From: Ignavibacteria bacterium
GTDB taxonomy: Bacteria; Bacteroidota; Ignavibacteria; Tepidaquicellales; OLB5
Direction: 5' to 3'
Assembly (NCBI GenBank): GCA_030835005.1
Contig: JAUQWT010000345.1
Location: forward strand, 1 to 5,352
Length of the DNA stretch: 5,352 bases
The first letter of the stretch is position 1. Each line of letters begins with the position of its first letter. This document shows, piece after piece, positions 1-5,072 of the stretch. Made by a program: the position numbers and the translations under genes. The notes below the pieces were generated by a model. That model did not search any database. It had not been told where the DNA came from and saw only the letters and a list, made by a program, of their open reading frames with translations.

Positions 1-112
1 ACTCTCTTTCAATTCCATCTACAGTAATTTTGCCCTCAACATCACCTGCGGTGCAAATTTCTGTAAATATCAGGGATATAGCCAGCAGGAAAAAAACATT
101 CGAAATCTTCAT
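1..112 (-). CDS. N-terminus of an exported protein, function unknown (partial)
   Basis: Only the first 37 codons are present; the gene continues past the left edge. The ATG at 112 is followed by Lys and a hydrophobic stretch (MKISNVFFLLAISLIF), then a polar segment ending CTAGD. This is a classical Sec signal peptide, with likely cleavage after the Ala of CTA. There is no proper lipobox, because the residue before the Cys is Ile. The mature protein begins GDVEGKITVDGIERE. That start resembles the first strand of small beta-sandwich domains (carboxypeptidase-regulatory-like or cupredoxin-associated), but it is too short to assign. A purine-rich AAAGGAAT lies about 4 bases upstream of the ATG and supports this start. 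The gene is transcribed divergently from the LON-domain gene across a 73-base AT-rich gap. Confidence is good that this is a real gene and low on function. Confidence 0.72.
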   Translation of the reverse strand, partial: MKISNVFFLLAISLIFTEICTAGDVEGKITVDGIERE

Positions 113-116
113 TTCT

Positions 117-124
117 ATTCCTTT
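117..124 (-). promoter_or_regulatory. Ribosome binding site of the partial exported-protein gene
   Basis: On the minus strand AAAGGAAT lies 4 bases before the ATG at 112. It fixes the start of the partial gene. Few other genes in this window have so clear a Shine-Dalgarno match. Confidence 0.6.
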
Positions 125-185
125 ATTATGAAACCTTTTAGGTATAAATTTCCTTTTAAAATATGAAAATATTTATTGAAATAAA

Positions 186-785
186 GTGGAACATATAATA
201 ACAGAAAATTTACCGCTTTTCCCGCTTGGCATAATTGTACTCCCGGGAGAGACCAGGTTTCTTCACATTTTTGAAAAGAGATATAAGAACCTCTTTGAAG
301 ACCTTGAAAAGCACGATAACCGTTTTGGGATTCCATATATATCTGCTGGTAAGCTCACAGGAACAGGCTCGTACGTTAAGCTTGAAAAAGTACTAGCGAA
401 GTACTCAAATGGCGAGGCTGATATTGCAGTTAAAGGGCTGGATGTTTTCAGGATAAGCAATTATAATGATGAACATCCCGAAAGAGCGTATCCTTATGGT
501 AATATTGAGCTTTTAAACAAGGGTAATGTTAGGGCAACAAACTCACTGGTTGAAGCTTTTGAGAAATATAATGCACATGTGCTGAAGCTTGATCTTTATA
601 AGTTCTCCGGCGTGGGGTTCTATGTTATTGCTAATTCAATCGGCTTAAGTGATCTGGAAAAGTATGATTTGCTTACCCGCGGAAGCGAGCAGGCATTGAA
701 TAAAACGCTTGTTAACCATCTGAACCTCAGAACCTTGCTGGCACTTCAACAAAACTCAATACAGGATTATTATTGTTTGAATTAA
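186..785 (+). CDS. Stand-alone LON substrate-binding (N-terminal) domain protein
   Basis: This 199-residue protein matches the LON N-terminal substrate-binding domain (PF02190 type, COG2802-like). Visible hallmarks are LPLFPLG at residues 9-15, the LHIFEKRYKNL segment at 26-36 (family pattern L-x-IFE-x-RY) and GEADIAVKGLDVFRI at 76-90. A helical C-terminal part ends in LRTLLALQQNS. There is no AAA+ ATPase (no Walker A) and no Ser-Lys protease domain. The length fits the stand-alone family, so it is not a truncated Lon. In Lon this domain recognises substrates; the role of free-standing versions is poorly known, and a cytoplasmic adaptor or chaperone-like role is inference. The start is GTG: an in-frame stop lies three codons upstream and no ATG is available before the conserved LPLFPLG. 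No Shine-Dalgarno is obvious. The gene is convergent with the lipoprotein gene. Confidence 0.88.
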   Translation: MEHIITENLPLFPLGIIVLPGETRFLHIFEKRYKNLFEDLEKHDNRFGIPYISAGKLTGTGSYVKLEKVLAKYSNGEADIAVKGLDVFRISNYNDEHPERAYPYGNIELLNKGNVRATNSLVEAFEKYNAHVLKLDLYKFSGVGFYVIANSIGLSDLEKYDLLTRGSEQALNKTLVNHLNLRTLLALQQNSIQDYYCLN

Positions 786-825
786 GGTAGATATCCTTGA
801 GTACCCTAATTAAGTATCAAAACCC

Positions 826-870
826 ACCCCGTCCGGCTGAAGCCCGACACCCCTCCCAAGAGGGGAATTA
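826..870. repeat. GC-rich double-hairpin intergenic element
   Basis: A compact C-rich segment in an otherwise AT-rich spacer holds two adjacent hairpins. The first (831-848, GTCCGGCT then AGCCCGAC) pairs over 8 positions with one C-C mismatch around a GA loop. The second (850-865, CCCCTC-CCAA-GAGGGG) is a perfect 6-bp stem with a 4-base loop. The composition differs sharply from the flanks, and the segment sits between the 3' ends of two convergent genes. I recall similar CACCCC/CCCTCCCAAGAGGGG elements scattered between genes in Bacteroidota/Ignavibacteria genomes, but only one copy is in this window, so the repeat status is inferred. It could also act as a bidirectional transcription end, although neither side carries a good T run. 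Confidence 0.55.
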
Positions 871-898
871 GAAAATTTCATTTTCACGATATAGAATT

Positions 899-914
899 CG
901 AATCAGATGATTCG
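899..914. terminator. Inverted repeat downstream of the lipoprotein gene
   Basis: CGAATCA-GA-TGATTCG is a perfect 7-bp inverted repeat with a 2-base spacer, 18 bases beyond the lipoprotein stop codon on the minus strand. The position suits a transcript-end hairpin. No U run follows on the minus strand, so it is not a textbook intrinsic terminator; an RNA-stabilising stem or a palindromic protein site is equally possible. Confidence 0.35.
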
Positions 915-931
915 TGCGGCAATACAGAAGC

Positions 932-1669
932 TTAATTGCCGACTTTTACGGTGTTGTATTTACTCCACTCTTCTTTTGCATATGTCAGGAATTCCTTTGG
1001 AGCCTTATCAAACGATGGATCGGGTTTCATTTCTCCGCCGTATGTCTGTCCCTCCATGATCATTTTCATACTGCCCCGCAGAGCATATTTGGATTCACCT
1101 TGATGCATTATCAGCTTCATATCATCAGGAGAAACATCGCCCTTGCAAGCCATCTTATAAATGAAAGTATTTTCGGCAATGCCGTTTTTATCAAGATCGG
1201 TTATGCTTATAGATTTTGGGAAAAGCTCCAAGGTTACATCAACAGGGCAATCTTTTATAAAATCATTCACTTTCCAAAGCTGTTTAACATTGTCTCCATC
1301 AATAATGTACTGGTAAGCAAAAAGTTCTTTAGAGCGGTTATCTCCTGAGGTTTTCTCTTCGGTTTCGGTAACGATTATCACATTCTGTCCGTTATTATCT
1401 TCCCACCTTGCACCGGCAACTACTTTACCCTCGTATTTAACTCCGGCCGGTAGTTTGCCCGGCTCATAAGAGAGATTTCTCAGCTCACCGCTGCTAGTGC
1501 CTGCAGTTTCAGTCTTATTATCCTGGGCATTTTGTGAATTTGAATTTGTTCCGGTTGTTGATTTCTGGGTTGTTGTATCTTTCTTGCTTTGCGAATCAGG
1601 TGACTTGCTTTCTTTAGTGCATGATGAGAAAATCACAACCGAAAGAATTGCTGCAAAAAGTAATTTCAT
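932..1669 (-). CDS. Lipoprotein resembling the M949_RS01915 family
   Basis: This 245-residue protein begins with a lipoprotein signal peptide (MKLLFAAILSVVIFSSC); Cys17 is the likely lipidated residue. The lipobox FSSC has Phe at -3, tolerated but not optimal. Residues 18-62 form a Ser/Thr/Asn/Gln/Lys-rich linker, then a folded domain runs from about 66 to 240. The domain has the motif DLDKNGIAE (158-166), a DxDxNGxxE calcium-loop-like signature. It also has DFIKDC (136-141), CKGDVSPDDMKLIM (175-188) and KYALRG (194-199). Cys141 and Cys175 could form a disulfide. The combination matches my memory of a Flavobacteriia family catalogued as M949_RS01915 'surface polysaccharide biosynthesis', named from one Riemerella locus. 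No enzyme activity is apparent and the name should not be taken as function. The protein is probably anchored to the outer membrane. The ATG has no Shine-Dalgarno. A TAnnTTTG-type promoter precedes it. Confidence 0.82.
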   Translation of the reverse strand: MKLLFAAILSVVIFSSCTKESKSPDSQSKKDTTTQKSTTGTNSNSQNAQDNKTETAGTSSGELRNLSYEPGKLPAGVKYEGKVVAGARWEDNNGQNVIIVTETEEKTSGDNRSKELFAYQYIIDGDNVKQLWKVNDFIKDCPVDVTLELFPKSISITDLDKNGIAENTFIYKMACKGDVSPDDMKLIMHQGESKYALRGSMKMIMEGQTYGGEMKPDPSFDKAPKEFLTYAKEEWSKYNTVKVGN

Positions 1670-1709
1670 TAATATGTGATTGAGTTTACAAATAGTGTTT
1701 AATCCAGTA

Positions 1710-1717
1710 CAAAGATA
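1710..1717 (-). promoter_or_regulatory. Bacteroidota-type -7 promoter element for the lipoprotein gene
   Basis: On the minus strand TATCTTTG matches the Bacteroidota primary-sigma -7 consensus TAnnTTTG exactly. It ends 40 bases upstream of the lipoprotein ATG and begins just after the preceding gene's stop codon. A -33 TTTG is not clear at the expected 19-21 base distance, so this is a half-supported promoter. It suggests the lipoprotein gene is transcribed separately from the NADP-binding gene. Confidence 0.45.
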
Positions 1718-1718
1718 A

Positions 1719-2369
1719 CTATTTTTTCAGCAGTTTAAACGCGTGATTCCACTGGCCTTCAATGAAGCCGCGTGCACACCAAATTACACACAATCCTTCC
1801 AATGCGTTTGATGCATCGATAGAGCCGCAATCAAGCGTTTCCCAGCCAAAATCCGTTAATAATGCTTCAACTTTCTTCTTAGAATCCGCATCATTGCCGC
1901 ATATGAACATAGTTGGCGTACCTTCTTCGAATTTAGGTTTGAACATCAACGGGCTTCCAACACTGTTGAATGCTTTAACAACAAATGAATCAGGCAATTT
2001 GTTCTGTATGATTTCTCCAGCCGATTCTCTTCCGGTTGTAACATACTTCAGCACACCATTGACAGGCGGTTCGTCGGCAATTGGATTAGTAGTATCAATA
2101 ATGATTTTGCCTTTCAGACTGGAAATACCCGCAAGGCCAAGTACGTCATCTACTGCTCGGTACAAACAGCAAAGCACAATAATTTTACCAAACTTAGCGG
2201 CTTCTTCAAAGGTGCCCGCGCGAACTCCTTTTCCGGTTTTGGTAATCCAGTCTGTTACTTTAGCCGATTTAGGATCACGCGTGCCCAAAATAACTTCATG
2301 TCCAAGCTCAGCAAATCCAGTGCTGAGCGCCTTGCCTACGGCACCGGAGCCCAATATTCCGATATTCAT
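1719..2369 (-). CDS. F420-oxidoreductase-like NADP-binding protein
   Basis: This 216-residue protein opens with a Rossmann nucleotide-binding motif, GxGxxG, at residues 7-12 (MNIGILGSGAVG). GTRDP follows at 29-33, where the Arg typically contacts the NADP 2'-phosphate. Further family features are the hydrophobic strand GKIIVLCC (61-68), DTTNP (92-96) and VKAFNSVG (131-138). A C-terminal helical segment begins at NALEGL (188-193). This is the pattern of the NADP oxidoreductase, coenzyme F420-dependent family (PF03807, COG2085), also related to the STEAP reductase domain. F420 synthesis is not typical of the apparent host group, so a flavin or another acceptor is more plausible; that is inference. 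It is soluble and cytoplasmic, and looks complete. A strong Shine-Dalgarno AAGGAG sits 8 bases before the ATG and overlaps the stop codon of the secreted-protein gene, implying translational coupling. Confidence 0.88.
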   Translation of the reverse strand: MNIGILGSGAVGKALSTGFAELGHEVILGTRDPKSAKVTDWITKTGKGVRAGTFEEAAKFGKIIVLCCLYRAVDDVLGLAGISSLKGKIIIDTTNPIADEPPVNGVLKYVTTGRESAGEIIQNKLPDSFVVKAFNSVGSPLMFKPKFEEGTPTMFICGNDADSKKKVEALLTDFGWETLDCGSIDASNALEGLCVIWCARGFIEGQWNHAFKLLKK

Positions 2370-2377
2370 TTTGATTT

Positions 2378-2383
2378 CTCCTT
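2378..2383 (-). promoter_or_regulatory. Shine-Dalgarno overlapping the upstream stop codon
   Basis: The minus-strand sequence TAAGGAG contains both the TAA stop of the secreted-protein gene (2384-2382) and the AAGGAG ribosome-binding site of the NADP-binding gene, 8 bases from its ATG. It fixes the downstream start and indicates that both genes lie on one transcript, probably with coupled translation. Confidence 0.75.
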
Positions 2384-2954
2384 ATAATTTGATTTTTCGT
2401 TTTTCAAAATCGATCTTTTTCCAGCTATAATATTTTGGAAGGCTTAAATGCAAATGTTTTCTGTCGTCAATTTTGTATACAATATCATCAGTCAGTTCAA
2501 AATAACCCTCGGTGAAAAAAAACTGCCCAAGATCAATGTAAGTAACAAATGATTTTATCAAAACAGGAAACACAATCGTCATAGTTGAAGAGTTTCCGTC
2601 TTCAGGGTAGGTTTTAGTTATGGTAAACTTGAGGAACTTTTCCCACATCATTGCCTGGTTTGATTTTTCAAATGCCTGAGTGTAACCGGTATCGGGAATT
2701 GAACAGCTCGTCTTGCCGTACATGCTATCCGGAAGCTTGCTCCAATTGAGCGCAGAAGTATCATTGCCAAACCAGTAATCACCAGAGGGAATAACAGGAT
2801 CATAATCAAATTTGCAGGTTTGCCATGAGACCGAATAAATTGCATTTTCCGGCGCAAGTGGTAATGCATTCACGTGAAACTTAATGCTGTAAAACGGAGA
2901 TTGCGCAAGAAGAGCTGAATTCAATAGGAAAAGGATAAAAAAAGTTTTTTTCAT
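2382..2954 (-). CDS. Secreted protein of unknown function
   Basis: I do not recognise this 190-residue protein. It starts with a clear Sec signal peptide (MKKTFFILFLLNSALLAQ), probably cleaved near Ala17-Gln18 or Gln18-Ser19. The mature part is rich in aromatic residues and predicted beta strands, for example YSIKFHV (22-28), YSVSW (40-44) and MTIVFPVLIKSFVTYIDL (125-142). Cys47 and Cys84 could pair in the periplasm. There is no lipobox, no membrane segment after the signal and no catalytic motif that I can name. I chose the ATG at 2954 because it gives the ideal MKK signal-peptide start; an in-frame TTG at 2960 would add only two residues. Neither has a convincing Shine-Dalgarno. The gene is followed within 12 bases by the NADP-binding gene and preceded by a 58-base spacer after the SnoaL-like gene. 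Confidence 0.72.
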   Translation of the reverse strand: MKKTFFILFLLNSALLAQSPFYSIKFHVNALPLAPENAIYSVSWQTCKFDYDPVIPSGDYWFGNDTSALNWSKLPDSMYGKTSCSIPDTGYTQAFEKSNQAMMWEKFLKFTITKTYPEDGNSSTMTIVFPVLIKSFVTYIDLGQFFFTEGYFELTDDIVYKIDDRKHLHLSLPKYYSWKKIDFEKRKIKL

Positions 2955-3012
2955 AATCAAAGAGCAGTTATCTTAAATATGTCAAAATTTTGCAAAAAAA
3001 CAAATACTATCT

Positions 3013-3333
3013 TCAGCTTCTATCATAATATACCTGAATCTCTTTTATCAGGCACTGTTCAATAGTAAGCCATTCGCAAAACGGCTTCATTGAGCCATCA
3101 GGCATTTTTATCTCATACCTTACGCATACGGTATTCCCTTCGGAAACAAACTTCTTATTAAGAAGCGGTACTCCATTTGACTGCCAGCACTTTTCGAAGA
3201 ATTCTTCAGCGCTATTAAAAGTATCATCCGGGCTAATGAGTTTAAGGTCCGCAGATACCTTTAACAAGTCCCTGTTGCCGGTTTCCCATCCTTTATAATA
3301 ATTCAGGGCTGTATTAAGATTATCACTGTTCAT
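3013..3333 (-). CDS. SnoaL/NTF2-like fold protein
   Basis: This is a 106-residue cytoplasmic protein with no signal peptide. Its layout fits the SnoaL-like/NTF2 cone fold. An N-terminal helix carries ALNYYKGWETGNRDLLKVSADLKLISPD, the usual pattern of a helix followed by a strand leading to 'SPD'. Then come a short helix SAEEFFEKCW (41-50) and a curved sheet: KKFVSEGNTVCVRYEIKM (60-77), FCEWLTIEQCLIKEIQVYYD (85-104). The length is near the lower end for the family. NTF2-like proteins range from isomerases and hydratases to simple ligand binders, and no specific catalytic dyad can be named here. It starts 8 bases after the cupin stop codon, so the two are almost certainly co-transcribed. There is no obvious Shine-Dalgarno, so ribosomes may re-initiate. 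The family is likely; the function is unknown. Confidence 0.75.
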   Translation of the reverse strand: MNSDNLNTALNYYKGWETGNRDLLKVSADLKLISPDDTFNSAEEFFEKCWQSNGVPLLNKKFVSEGNTVCVRYEIKMPDGSMKPFCEWLTIEQCLIKEIQVYYDRS

Positions 3334-3341
3334 TTGAAGTT

Positions 3342-3677
3342 TTAATTTTTATCAATTATAAAAAGCGTTGCCGGAGAATTTTCTGTGGATGCCATATGGG
3401 CATCTTTGCCGCCAAGAATGATCGTATTTCCTGCTTCAATTAGTATATCGCTCTTGCTCTTAAAGTGCAGCGTAACTTTGCCATTTACGCAGTGAATGAT
3501 GTGGCCTTTATCACACCAATCCTCGGATTTATAATCTGCGGAATACTCAGCAAGCCGTAACCTGTAATCACCTGTAAATACTTCTCTGTAAACCGACCGG
3601 CCCGAGCTGCCCCTTAACTCTTGTTGTGGCAAAGAGTTCCAATCGATCTTTTGAGTTAAGAACTTATCAAAATTCAT
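3342..3677 (-). CDS. Small cupin, DHCW-motif-like
   Basis: This 111-residue single-domain cupin has a short N-terminal extension (IDWNSLPQQELRGSSG, 11-26). The barrel follows: YRLRLAEYSADY (38-49), EDWCDKGHIIHCVNGKVTLHF (52-72), DILIEAGNTIILGG (77-90), DAHMASTE (92-99) and the final strand ATLFIID (103-109). The order EYS-x-Y, xDWC-x-KGH, G-K-V-T-L, AH-x-x-ST and LFI-x-D matches what I recall of the 'DHCW motif cupin fold' family. The His usually before the Trp-Cys pair appears to be Asp53 here. Possible metal ligands are Cys55, His59 and His94; this is inference. Substrate and activity are unknown. It is cytoplasmic. There is no Shine-Dalgarno. A promoter-like sequence lies about 30-55 bases upstream, and the SnoaL-like gene follows after 8 bases. 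Confidence 0.82.
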   Translation of the reverse strand: MNFDKFLTQKIDWNSLPQQELRGSSGRSVYREVFTGDYRLRLAEYSADYKSEDWCDKGHIIHCVNGKVTLHFKSKSDILIEAGNTIILGGKDAHMASTENSPATLFIIDKN

Positions 3678-3704
3678 TTATAATGAGTTATTTAGTCCAA
3701 TTTA

Positions 3705-3734
3705 ATTATACGACCCCGAATTTGCTATTGTAAA
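3705..3734 (-). promoter_or_regulatory. Promoter-like sequence upstream of the cupin gene
   Basis: On the minus strand TTTACA (3734-3729) and TATAAT (3710-3705) are separated by 18 bases, 27 bases upstream of the cupin ATG. This resembles a classical sigma-70 promoter with a perfect -10. In an AT-rich region, and in a host whose sigma factor may prefer TAnnTTTG, this could be chance. Its place right after the exporter's terminator-like hairpin makes it plausible as the start of the cupin transcript. Confidence 0.4.
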
Positions 3735-3749
3735 ATCCGGTCAACCGGA
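3731..3749 (-). terminator. Weak intrinsic terminator overlapping the MFS stop codon
   Basis: On the minus strand TCCGGT-TG-ACCGGA (3749-3736) forms a perfect 6-bp inverted repeat and is followed at once by TTTTA. The TGA stop codon of the MFS gene (3743-3741) lies within it. The stem is short and the loop tight, so efficiency may be modest, but GC stem plus T run at the gene end is the intrinsic-terminator pattern. Confidence 0.5.
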
Positions 3750-4988
3750 AAAATCCTTTTTCAGCAAACTCCTGCTTTTCACAAAAATATAAGTAAGAAT
3801 GAGCAAAGTCATTGCGCCCCCGAATACTACTGAAGGGACTCCTCCCATGAGCTTTGCTGCGAGGCCGGACTCGAACGCGCCGATCTCATTTGATGTGCTG
3901 AGGAATATTCCGTTAATTGCATTGACCCTGCCGCGCATGTTATCAGGAACAAGAAGCTGTAATAAAGTAGAGCGTATTACTACACTTATACTGTCAAATG
4001 CTCCGGTAAAAAATAACGCGGCAATTGATAAAATAAAATTCTCCGAAACGGCAAAAACAAGCGTGGCTACACCAAATCCTGCAACGGCAAGCATTAAATT
4101 TCGCCATGCATTTTTCATGGGGGAATACTTTGAAAGCACAAACAGTATCAGCACGGCGCCTATGCTTGGTGCCGCGCGCATAATGCCAAGACCTTCTGCT
4201 CCTACATGAAGGATATCTTCAGAAAACACGGGAAGGATTGCAACCACTCCCCCAAACATGACCGAGAACATATCAAGCGAGATAGAATAAAGGATTATTT
4301 TGGTTTTGAATACGTAACCAAAGCCTTCTTTGATCTTCTCGAGCATTGTGCCTTCACCTGCGGGATCAGGGGCGCGGTTCTTAATGAACATAACGGCTGC
4401 CATAGATAGAAATATCAGTACTATAACAAAAAGCAGTGTGCCGGAGAATCCGAATATATTGTATAAAAATCCCGAGACTCCCGGACCAATAATTACTCCT
4501 GTTTGCCACGAAGAGCTGCTCCACGTTGAAGAGTTTGCATATACCTCTCTTGGCACAAGATAAGCCTTGATAGAAGTTGCTGCCGGAAAAAAGAACGCTT
4601 TGCAGGTTCCGATGAAAAATATTACGCCCCATACTACGTATTTCAGGTCGCCGGGGTGATCTGATTTCAATAACTCAAACGACAAAAAGAAAAGTACCGC
4701 CGATGCAAGCATTGTAAATGCAAGAGACCACAGCATTATGTTTTTCTTTGAAAGCTTATCGGAATAATGGCCCCCGAAAAGCGATAGCAGTATAAACGGA
4801 ATCGCTTCGGCGAGGCCTATCATACCTATTGCAAGAGGGTCATGGGTAATGCGGTAAAGCTCATATCCGATAATCACTTCCTGTATAAGCAGGCCAACGG
4901 TAACAAAGAAATTGGCAAATAAATAGTATCGGAACTCCGCGTAACGCAGAGAGAGGAAGGGGTCTTGCTTAGTTGTGGGTGGTTTCAA
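3741..4988 (-). CDS. MFS transporter, MFS_3 / EntS-like exporter family
   Basis: This 415-residue inner-membrane protein has about 12 hydrophobic segments, the standard MFS length. After a short soluble N-terminus, LRYAEFRYYLFANFF (14-28) enters TM1. The loop 2-3 signature GGHYSDKLSKKNI (72-84) matches MFS motif A. GVIIGPGVSGFLY (164-176) resembles the TM5 motif C of antiporter-type exporters. A cytoplasmic loop spans about 203-225. VPDNMRGRVNAINGIF (347-362) is the C-half motif typical of the MFS_3 group (PF05977, containing enterobactin exporter EntS and related effluxers). Proton-driven export of a small molecule is the family expectation; the substrate is unknown. The start is TTG: the frame is closed by a stop six codons upstream and has no ATG before residue 55, which would lose TM1. 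No Shine-Dalgarno is visible. A heptamer-like repeat runs into the start. The stop lies in a terminator-like hairpin. Confidence 0.9.
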   Translation of the reverse strand: MKPPTTKQDPFLSLRYAEFRYYLFANFFVTVGLLIQEVIIGYELYRITHDPLAIGMIGLAEAIPFILLSLFGGHYSDKLSKKNIMLWSLAFTMLASAVLFFLSFELLKSDHPGDLKYVVWGVIFFIGTCKAFFFPAATSIKAYLVPREVYANSSTWSSSSWQTGVIIGPGVSGFLYNIFGFSGTLLFVIVLIFLSMAAVMFIKNRAPDPAGEGTMLEKIKEGFGYVFKTKIILYSISLDMFSVMFGGVVAILPVFSEDILHVGAEGLGIMRAAPSIGAVLILFVLSKYSPMKNAWRNLMLAVAGFGVATLVFAVSENFILSIAALFFTGAFDSISVVIRSTLLQLLVPDNMRGRVNAINGIFLSTSNEIGAFESGLAAKLMGGVPSVVFGGAMTLLILTYIFVKSRSLLKKDFSG

Positions 4989-5013
4989 GTTAAAGGAAAC
5001 AGGTTACAGGTTT
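4979..5013 (-). repeat. Degenerate heptamer repeat at the MFS start codon
   Basis: Reading the minus strand from 5013, successive heptamers are AAACCTG, TAACCTG, TTTCCTT, TAACTTG and AAACCAC. Units 1, 2 and 4 are clearly related; unit 5 shares 5 of 7 bases with unit 1; unit 3 is poorly conserved. The TTG start codon is the last three bases of unit 4. The exact part is only two copies of ACAGGTT on the plus strand (4999-5012), so an extended array is an interpretation. Confidence 0.4.
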
Positions 5014-5032
5014 GGACGATATTGGCATAAAG

Positions 5033-5062
5033 CAAAATAGTTTGATATGAAAATTGTTGCAA
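5033..5062 (-). promoter_or_regulatory. Possible Bacteroidota-type promoter for the MFS gene
   Basis: On the minus strand TTG (5062-5060) and TATTTTG (5039-5033) are 20 bases apart, approximating the -33 TTTG / -7 TAnnTTTG arrangement with one base missing from the -7 element. It lies in the 84-base gap after the zinc-ribbon gene, about 45 bases before the TTG start. Support is weak because AT-rich sequence yields such matches by chance. Confidence 0.25.
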
Positions 5063-5072
5063 GGTGAAAAAA

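Noticed and set aside
914..1348. Plus-strand open frame of 144 codons
   Set aside because: It is antisense to the lipoprotein gene, whose signal peptide, lipobox and conserved motifs identify the coding strand. Codon composition of the plus-strand frame looks random and it has no ribosome binding site.
1762..2430. Long plus-strand open frame of 222 codons
   Set aside because: It is antisense to the NADP-binding gene, which has a clear GxGxxG motif and Shine-Dalgarno. The plus-strand translation is Ser/Pro/Leu-rich with no recognisable domain, as expected of a shadow frame.
2983..2992. Palindrome CAAAATTTTG, next to a TTGACA-like box, upstream of the secreted-protein gene
   Set aside because: A 10-base AT palindrome is common by chance here, and the TTGACA has no -10 at a usable distance before the start codon.
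3799..4563. Several short plus-strand open frames opposite the MFS gene
   Set aside because: They overlap one another in different frames and lie wholly inside a convincing 12-segment transporter. None has a domain or a translation start signal.
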